Below, in pieces: positions 6,272 through 11,203 of a stretch of DNA of 11,203 nucleotides (within the stretch, counting starts at the first letter, position 1; every line of letters starts with the position of its first letter). The position numbers and the translations under genes were made by a program. The stretch comes from Proteobacteria bacterium UBA6921 (GTDB taxonomy: Bacteria; Pseudomonadota; Gammaproteobacteria; SG8-11): contig DKAR01000031.1 of the NCBI GenBank assembly GCA_002450895.1, positions 1-11,203 of the forward strand, in the 5' to 3' direction. The notes below the pieces were generated by a model, which did not search any database, was not told where the DNA came from, and worked only from the letters and a program-made list of their open reading frames with translations.

Positions 6272-7095
6272 CACCTGACATCGACGCGCTGCTGGAAACT
6301 GTTCCAAAACTCGCTGTCCTGGCAGGCGAGAAAATTCTCGCCGTTTATGGAACGGACTTTCGCGTCCACAAGAAACATGATGCGTCACCGGTAACGGAAG
6401 CGGACCGTCTTTCCAACCAGGTCCTTCTCGATGGCTTGCGCACTTTGACCCCTGACATCCCCGTAATTTCCGAGGAAGCCGAGCCGGTTCCTTTGTCTAT
6501 TCGCTCCAAGTGGAGTCACGTCTGGTTGATTGACCCTTTGGACGGTACGCGCGAATTCATCAAACGGAACGGCGAATTCACGGTGAACATTGCGCTGGTT
6601 GAAGGTACCGAGGCAATTCTGGGTGTTGTGTACGTCCCGGTGAGCGGCGTGTGTTATTTCGCTGCGCGTGGCAAGGGTGCCTTTCGCCGCAAGAACAAGG
6701 GCAAAATCGTATCCATCCGCACACGACCATTTGAGCGCGGCAGCATCATGGTGGTGACAGGGAGTCGATCACATAATATCGGCGATGCCATTCAGCAGTA
6801 TTTGAACCACCTCGGCCCCACCCGTTATTTGCCGATGGGCAGCGCGCTGAAGTCATGTGTCATTGCGGAAGGCGGAGCGGATTTGTATCCGCGGTTTGGG
6901 CTCACCGGCGAATGGGACACCGCGGCAGCACAATGCGTGGTTGAGCAGGCGGGTGGAGGATTCGTTGGACTCGACATGAAGCCGCTGCGCTATAACTACC
7001 GCGATACACTGCTGAATCCAAACTTCCTGGTATTTGGCGATCCCTCGTTTGACTGGAAGACGCCGCTGAAAGCGTCAGGACTCGACCGAGAGTAG
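6268..7095 (+). CDS. cysQ: 3'(2'),5'-bisphosphate nucleotidase CysQ
   Basis: Inositol-monophosphatase-fold phosphatase that converts adenosine 3',5'-bisphosphate (pAp) to AMP, and can act on PAPS, protecting cells from pAp made during sulfate assimilation and acyl-carrier-protein loading. 275 aa. Metal and substrate motifs: SPVTEAD (40-46), SEEAE with E70, WLIDPLDGTREFI with D89 and D92, GSALKSCVIAEGGADLYPR (191-209), and GEWDTAAAQ with D217. The ATG at 6268 is preferred over the in-frame ATG 22 codons upstream, which lies inside nudE; the chosen start gives the ATGA overlap and the usual CysQ N-terminus. The pairing with nudE groups two enzymes that remove adenine-nucleotide by-products; both are likely read from the promoter near 5643-5671. 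No intrinsic terminator is seen after the stop. Confidence 0.96.
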   Translation: MTPDIDALLETVPKLAVLAGEKILAVYGTDFRVHKKHDASPVTEADRLSNQVLLDGLRTLTPDIPVISEEAEPVPLSIRSKWSHVWLIDPLDGTREFIKRNGEFTVNIALVEGTEAILGVVYVPVSGVCYFAARGKGAFRRKNKGKIVSIRTRPFERGSIMVVTGSRSHNIGDAIQQYLNHLGPTRYLPMGSALKSCVIAEGGADLYPRFGLTGEWDTAAAQCVVEQAGGGFVGLDMKPLRYNYRDTLLNPNFLVFGDPSFDWKTPLKASGLDRE

Positions 7096-7097
7096 GA

Positions 7098-7138
7098 ACG
7101 CACGTCAATCCGGTCTGCCGGGTCGCACGCACGTCAAT
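7098..7138. repeat. 12-bp direct repeat after cysQ
   Basis: ACGCACGTCAAT occurs at 7098-7109 and again at 7127-7138, a 29-bp period, starting just after the cysQ stop. No further copies are noticed. The rest of 7139-7259 shows no gene or clear signal. Confidence 0.5.
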
Positions 7139-7259
7139 ACAATCCGACGGCCGCTCCTTACGCATCCCGCTCGCGAACCTTTCGTCCACTATGGTTTTTA
7201 TTGCGATGTCGATGTTGCTTGCGTCCTAGCTTGTTGAAGGTCAATAGGTTAAGCACTTC

Positions 7260-7288
7260 TTGCAAATGAGAATCATTTGCAATATGAT
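7260..7288 (+). promoter_or_regulatory. Sigma-70 promoter of the fbpABC operon
   Basis: -35 TTGCAA (7260-7265), spacer of 17 bp and -10 TATGAT (7283-7288). The expected start near 7295 gives a leader of about 66 nt before fbpA. The Fur box lies across the -35 and spacer. Confidence 0.8.
7262..7280. promoter_or_regulatory. Fur box (iron-dependent operator)
   Basis: GCAAATGAGAATCATTTGC is a 19-bp element with perfect 8-bp arms around a 3-bp centre. Its core AATGAGAATCATT agrees with the classic Fur consensus (GATAATGATAATCATTATC). It overlaps the -35 and spacer of the promoter, the standard position for Fe2+-Fur repression of an iron importer. Confidence 0.9.
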
Positions 7289-7360
7289 GATTTCAAGCTT
7301 TCAAAACACTCAACACCCAACCCACAAATTGATCCAACTACTGACCTCGAGTAATCCATC

Positions 7361-8398
7361 ATGAAATCAATCTCTGTAAGTTCCTCAAGGACCGAGTTTC
7401 TTGGTTTTCTCAGCGGCGTTGCTTTGACGATTGGCGCGCTGGTCGCAACCTCGCCGGCGAACGCAGATGAAGTTGTCGTGTACAGCGCCCGCAACGAACA
7501 ACTCATCAAACCGCTGTTCGACGAGTACACCAAGGAAACGGGTGACACGATCAAATTCATCACCGACAAGGAAGGCCCGCTGATGCAGCGCCTCAAGGCA
7601 GAGGCCAAGGGCACGCCGGCAGATATCCTGCTGACGGTCGATGCCGGCAATCTGTGGCAAGCGCGCCAGATGAATCTGCTTAAACCCATCAAGTCGCCGA
7701 CACTTGAAGCCAACATCCCGACCCACTTGCGCGACCCGGATGGCTACTGGTTCGGGCTTTCCGTCCGCGCCCGGACGATGGTTTACAACACGAAGAAGGT
7801 CAAACCCGAGGACATGAGCACATACGAAGACCTCGCGGACCCGAAGTGGAAAAAACGGTTGTGTCTTCGCACATCAAAGAAAGTGTATAACCAGTCGCTC
7901 GTGGCCATGATGATTGCCGAACATGGCGAACAGAAGACGGAAGAGATCGTGCGCGGTTGGGTCGCCAATCTGGCCACTGATGTGTTTTCCGATGATGTGA
8001 AGGTCATGCAGGCGGTTGCGGCCGGCCAATGCGACGTGGGTATCGTAAACACGTACTACTACGGCCGGCTGATGAAAAAGAAACCTAACCTTCCGATCAA
8101 GTTGTTCTGGCCCAACCAGGCGGCGGGTGGCGTACACGTGAACGTGTCCGGCGCCGGAATTGCGGCCAACGCGAAGCATGAAGCGGCCGCAGTGAAATTC
8201 CTGGAGTGGCTCTCCACACCCAAGGCCCAGGGGATGTTCGCGAATATCAACCTTGAATACCCTGCCAACGCCTCCGTGCCCCCCGATAAACTCGTGGCCG
8301 ACTGGGGAACGTTCAAACAGAATCCCATCAACGTAGCTAAAGCAGGCGAGTTACAGGCGACCGCAGTCAAACTTATGGATCGCGCAGGCTACAAGTAA
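7361..8398 (+). CDS. fbpA: Periplasmic iron(III)-binding protein of ABC transporter
   Basis: Solute-binding component of a ferric iron ABC importer (FbpA/FutA/IdiA family), which captures Fe3+ in the periplasm and delivers it to the permease. 345 aa. An N-terminal signal peptide has a hydrophobic core at about 13-29 and a SPANA|DE cleavage site after residue 35. The mature start DEVVVYSARNEQLIKPLFDEYTKETG is typical, with Y41 as a likely iron ligand. GYWFGLSVRARTMVYNTKKV, the WKKRLCLRTSKKVYNQSLVA segment and the triple tyrosine VNTYYYGRL (232-234) are family signatures; the tyrosines are the expected iron ligands. The start at 7361 has little SD and follows a G-poor, apparently unstructured leader. 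It is the first gene of the operon and probably repressed by Fur. The exact symbol (fbpA, futA or afuA) is a naming choice. Confidence 0.95.
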   Translation: MKSISVSSSRTEFLGFLSGVALTIGALVATSPANADEVVVYSARNEQLIKPLFDEYTKETGDTIKFITDKEGPLMQRLKAEAKGTPADILLTVDAGNLWQARQMNLLKPIKSPTLEANIPTHLRDPDGYWFGLSVRARTMVYNTKKVKPEDMSTYEDLADPKWKKRLCLRTSKKVYNQSLVAMMIAEHGEQKTEEIVRGWVANLATDVFSDDVKVMQAVAAGQCDVGIVNTYYYGRLMKKKPNLPIKLFWPNQAAGGVHVNVSGAGIAANAKHEAAAVKFLEWLSTPKAQGMFANINLEYPANASVPPDKLVADWGTFKQNPINVAKAGELQATAVKLMDRAGYK

Positions 8399-8400
8399 AT

Positions 8401-10065
8401 ATGAATGTCGCAGCAGCGGCGAGCACCTCGGGTGCTCGCTTTTTTACGTCTACGTTTGAGAAGATTTCCGCGCGCGGGTGGGCCATCGCGGCCGGAATGA
8501 TTGCGTTGTTCGTTTTGGTGCCGGTGGGTGTCGTGCTTTCGTCGTTGTGGCATCCGGCACCGGATATCTGGAATCACCTGGCGGATAACGTCCTGCCGGG
8601 ATTGCTGGTCAATACCTTCTGGCTCGTCGTCGGGGTCGGAATCGGAGTGTTCGTGCTCGGCGTCGGACTCGCGTGGTTAACGGCGATGTGCGAATTCCCG
8701 GGGCGGCGCTTCTTTTCGTGGGCCTTGCTGTTGCCCATGGCGATTCCCGCGTATGTTCTGGCGTTCGTATTCATCGGAATTCTCGATTTCACCGGTCCTG
8801 TTCAAACGACCTTGCGCGACTGGTTTGGTGAGATCCCGTTCCCGGACGTCCGCTCGCGGGGTGGCGTGATCGTCGTGATGACGTTGACCCTGTATCCCTA
8901 TGTCTATCTGATTGCACGCAACGCCTTTCTCACCCAGGGGAAGCGCATGCTGGAGGTGGCACAGTCTCTGGGACTGACGCGCCGCGCCGCATTTTTTCAC
9001 GTGGCCCTGCCGATGGCGCGACCGTGGATTGCAGGTGGCGTGATGCTTGCCATCATGGAAACGCTGGCGGATTTCGGAACCGTTTCGATTTTCAACTACG
9101 ACACGTTCACGACCGGAATCTATAAAGCCTGGTACGCGCTATTTTCGCTGCCGGCGGCATCCCAGCTGGCTTCACTCCTCGTCCTCCTTGTCTTCGCAAT
9201 TCTGCTAATCGAGCAGTACACGCGTTCGCGCAAGCGGTACACCACGACGGGACGTGGCGGTCTTCGAGACCGGATTGCCTTGCGCGGAGCAAACGCGTGG
9301 TGGGCGTCGATCTATTGCGCCCTCGTGGTCGCCGTTGCGTTCGTTATTCCACTGATCCAGCTCATCCTGTGGGCCCTGGAGGTTTACCAGGATGATTTTG
9401 ACGAGCGTTATGTCGAATTTCTGTTTCACTCCCTTTCACTGGGCGCCGTCGCTGCCGGCATCACAGCGGTAGTCGCGCTGACACTCTCGTACGCCGCACG
9501 GCGCAGCCGCCGCAAGACAACTTTCGCAATGACGCGTATCGCGACGCTCGGATACGCGCTGCCCGGACCGGTTCTTGCGGTCGGCACCTATATTCCCATC
9601 GCCTGGCTCGACAACCTGGTGGCCGATTGGCTTAAGAGCTCATTCGGTGTAGAAACCGGTCATCTTCTTCAGGGCACCTTGCTTACGATGTTGGTCGCGT
9701 ACACCGTTCGTTTCCTGGCTGTGAGCTTCAATCCCATTGACGGGAACATGCAGCGCATCACACGCTCGGTCGATGACGCGGCGCGGACGCTGGGTGTTAC
9801 CGGCCTGCGGATGTTGCAGCGCATCCACATTCCGATTTTGCGCGGTGGACTGATCACCGCGATGCTGTTGGTGTTTGTTGATGTGATGAAAGAAATGCCG
9901 ATTACATTGATGACCCGACCATTTGGTTGGGACACGCTGTCGATTCAAATTTTCGAAATGACTTCCGAAGGGCAGTGGGAGCGTGCCGCCCTGCCGGCAG
10001 TCGCGCTGGTCATCGCCGGGCTGGTACCCATCGCGTTTCTGACCCGGTATACGGAGCGCGCATGA
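8401..10065 (+). CDS. fbpB: Iron(III) ABC transporter permease (fused two-domain)
   Basis: Inner-membrane permease of the ferric importer. At 554 aa it is a duplicated permease with about twelve hydrophobic segments: the first half from about residue 27, the second from about residue 300. Each half carries an EAA loop that docks the ATPase: EVAQSLGLTRRAAFFHVALP (from about 184) and DDAARTLGVTGLRMLQRIHIP (from about 457). The ATG at 8401 lies 2 bp after the fbpA stop and has no clear SD, suggesting re-initiation by ribosomes leaving fbpA. The first 15 codons hold a terminator-like hairpin (8419-8445). The only in-frame alternative nearby is ATG 8497 (M33), which would cut into the first membrane helix, so 8401 is preferred but not certain. 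The stop overlaps the fbpC start (ATGA). Confidence 0.94.
   Translation: MNVAAAASTSGARFFTSTFEKISARGWAIAAGMIALFVLVPVGVVLSSLWHPAPDIWNHLADNVLPGLLVNTFWLVVGVGIGVFVLGVGLAWLTAMCEFPGRRFFSWALLLPMAIPAYVLAFVFIGILDFTGPVQTTLRDWFGEIPFPDVRSRGGVIVVMTLTLYPYVYLIARNAFLTQGKRMLEVAQSLGLTRRAAFFHVALPMARPWIAGGVMLAIMETLADFGTVSIFNYDTFTTGIYKAWYALFSLPAASQLASLLVLLVFAILLIEQYTRSRKRYTTTGRGGLRDRIALRGANAWWASIYCALVVAVAFVIPLIQLILWALEVYQDDFDERYVEFLFHSLSLGAVAAGITAVVALTLSYAARRSRRKTTFAMTRIATLGYALPGPVLAVGTYIPIAWLDNLVADWLKSSFGVETGHLLQGTLLTMLVAYTVRFLAVSFNPIDGNMQRITRSVDDAARTLGVTGLRMLQRIHIPILRGGLITAMLLVFVDVMKEMPITLMTRPFGWDTLSIQIFEMTSEGQWERAALPAVALVIAGLVPIAFLTRYTERA
8419..8445 (+). terminator. Intrinsic terminator-like hairpin inside the start of fbpB
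   Basis: Perfect 9-bp stem GCGAGCACC / GGTGCTCGC (8419-8427 and 8431-8439) with a TCG loop, followed at once by TTTTTT (8440-8445). It begins 21 nt after the fbpA stop and covers codons 7-15 of fbpB as annotated. By form it is a canonical rho-independent terminator. It probably acts as a partial terminator or attenuator and 3'-end stabiliser for fbpA mRNA, lowering fbpB-fbpC expression relative to the binding protein. Function is inferred. Confidence 0.75.
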
Positions 10066-11126
10066 CGTCCAGCGCCACTCTTCTTGAAATCGATCATGTC
10101 AGTCACCGCTATGGGGCCAACGTTGTGGTGCGCGACATCAGCTTCGCGCTCGAACGCGGAACGATCGGCTGCCTGCTTGGCCCGAGCGGCTGCGGCAAGA
10201 CCACCTTGCTTCGGGGCATCGCGGGATTCGAACCGGTCAGCTCCGGCTCGATTCGGCTCGGCGGACAAACCGTATCGTCGCTCAGCATCAACGTCCCTCC
10301 GGAATTGCGCCGCGTGGGTATGGTATTCCAAGACTATGCATTGTTTCCGCACCTCACCTGCGGGCGCAACGTGGGCTTCGGATTGCGGCACTTGCCGCGA
10401 GCAGAGCGCAAGCGCCGCGTCGCGGAAATGCTAGAGCTCGTGGGGTTGAGCCGCGCCGAAAATATTTATCCGTCAGAACTCTCGGGCGGACAACAACAAC
10501 GTGTGGCGCTCGCACGCGCGTTAGCCCCCAGTCCCGAACTGCTGCTGCTCGACGAGCCGTTTTCAAACCTGGACGTCGAGCTGCGCGAGCGGTTGTGCGG
10601 GGAAGTGAGAGATATCTTGAAACGCAGCAATTCCACCGCAGTCATCGTGACGCATGATCACCATGAGGCGTTTGCGATTGCGGACGAAATCGGAATCATC
10701 GCCGAAGGCGTTCTCCAGCAGTGGAGCACGCCGTACGACCTGTATCACGAACCGGCAAATCGCTTTGTTGCGGACTTTGTCGGACAAGGGACGTTGCTGC
10801 CGGGCAGCATACTCAGCCCCATTCGGCTGGAAGTTGAGCTCGGAATTCTCGATGGTGTTTACGAGTACGCACCGGGAACAGCCGTCGATGTGCTGCTGCG
10901 GCCGGACGATATCGTCCATGACGATGACAGCCCGCGCGTGGCGGAGGTGGTCGCGAAGGCCTTCCGAGGCGCCGACTTTCTCTACACACTGCGCCTACCC
11001 AGCGGCAAGGAAGTCTTGTCTCTCGTCCCAAGCCATCACGATCATCCCATCGGCAGCATGATTGGAATTCGCTTACGGGTCGATCACGTGATTGTCTTTC
11101 CCGCGACCGGCGAAACTCGCAGCTAG
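10062..11126 (+). CDS. fbpC: Iron(III) ABC transporter ATP-binding protein
   Basis: Cytoplasmic ATPase that drives the ferric importer. 354 aa. Nucleotide-binding domain motifs in order: Walker A GPSGCGKTT (40-48), Q-loop Q90 (VFQDYALFPHLT), ABC signature LSGGQQQR (140-147), Walker B LLLLDEP (160-166), D-loop SNLD (168-171) and H-loop H198 (IVTHDHHEAF). A C-terminal TOBE-type region follows (about 235-354, with LLRPDDIVHDDD), as in FbpC and related importers. The ATG at 10062 overlaps the fbpB stop by 4 bp and gives a normal N-terminus; the frame stays open 45 codons upstream, but those codons lie inside fbpB. Translational coupling with fbpB is likely. It is the last gene of the operon and converges on the tRNA gene; no intrinsic terminator is seen in the 46-bp gap. 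Confidence 0.96.
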   Translation: MTSSATLLEIDHVSHRYGANVVVRDISFALERGTIGCLLGPSGCGKTTLLRGIAGFEPVSSGSIRLGGQTVSSLSINVPPELRRVGMVFQDYALFPHLTCGRNVGFGLRHLPRAERKRRVAEMLELVGLSRAENIYPSELSGGQQQRVALARALAPSPELLLLDEPFSNLDVELRERLCGEVRDILKRSNSTAVIVTHDHHEAFAIADEIGIIAEGVLQQWSTPYDLYHEPANRFVADFVGQGTLLPGSILSPIRLEVELGILDGVYEYAPGTAVDVLLRPDDIVHDDDSPRVAEVVAKAFRGADFLYTLRLPSGKEVLSLVPSHHDHPIGSMIGIRLRVDHVIVFPATGETRS

Positions 11127-11172
11127 CATCGCGCGTGGGTTCGTAACGTTTTCGTACCGAATTGGAAAGAAA

Positions 11173-11203
11173 TGGTGGCCAGGGGCGGAATCGAACCACC
11201 GAC
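11173..11203 (-). tRNA. tRNA 3' part, probably tRNA-Phe (cut by window edge)
   Basis: Read on the minus strand the sequence ends in an encoded CCA (11173-11175), preceded by discriminator A, acceptor 3' strand CCTGGCC, and a T arm GGTGG-TTCGATT-CCGCC whose stem pairs fully with one G-T pair. The acceptor predicts a 5' end of GGCCAGG. The T-arm sequence and A73 resemble proteobacterial tRNA-Phe, but the anticodon is outside the window, so identity is a guess while tRNA status is secure. Confidence 0.85.

Noticed and set aside
9612..9624. Copy of the tRNA 3' end as an att site (TGGTGGCC inside fbpB)
   Set aside because: Only about 8 bases match, it lies in a conserved coding region, and no integrase is present; a chance match.
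1..11203. CRISPR array, insertion sequence, toxin-antitoxin or defence system
   Set aside because: No spaced repeats, transposase, terminal inverted repeats or small toxin-like ORF pairs are seen; all long frames are accounted for by housekeeping and iron-transport genes.

Overview
This window looks like an ordinary chromosomal segment of a gammaproteobacterium. The main evidence is the macromolecular synthesis operon rpsU-yqeY-dnaG-rpoD, with tsaD diverging from it. A NudE-CysQ pair, a lysine/alanine-tailed HU protein and a Fur-type iron box agree with this. The yqeY gene between rpsU and dnaG and the HU tail recall Pseudomonas/Xanthomonas/Steroidobacter-like lineages rather than enterics. 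That placement is inference, and I cannot name a genus.

Layout. Positions 1-3786 (minus strand) hold rpoD (cut by the left edge after region 2.1), dnaG, yqeY and rpsU. They are probably read from a strong sigma-70 promoter at 3848-3876, with a possible internal promoter for rpoD inside the end of dnaG. tsaD (plus, 4009-5022) diverges from rpsU and converges on an HU-family gene (minus, 5106-5462). The gap between them holds a rho-independent terminator oriented for HU. From HU a 245-bp intergenic region diverges to the overlapping pair nudE-cysQ (plus, 5708-7095); it contains two perfect dyads. A 265-bp gap with a near-ideal Fur box over a sigma-70 promoter then leads to an iron(III) ABC importer operon, fbpA-fbpB-fbpC (plus, 7361-11126). 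The window ends in the 3' part of a tRNA gene on the minus strand, probably tRNA-Phe.

How the genes work together. The first operon couples translation initiation (S21), primer synthesis (DnaG) and housekeeping transcription (sigma-70). TsaD makes the t6A modification of tRNAs reading ANN codons. NudE and CysQ both clear nucleotide metabolites (ADP-ribose/dinucleotides and pAp). FbpABC imports ferric iron across the inner membrane and should be shut off by Fur when iron is plentiful.

I see no new defence, mobile or biosynthetic system here. The most unusual element is a textbook intrinsic terminator hairpin with a six-T tract inside the first 15 codons of fbpB, just after fbpA. It may set a high ratio of binding protein to permease, or it may mean that fbpB starts later. 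The dyad over the nudE promoter is the next most interesting signal. No gene-free stretch exceeds 300 bases.
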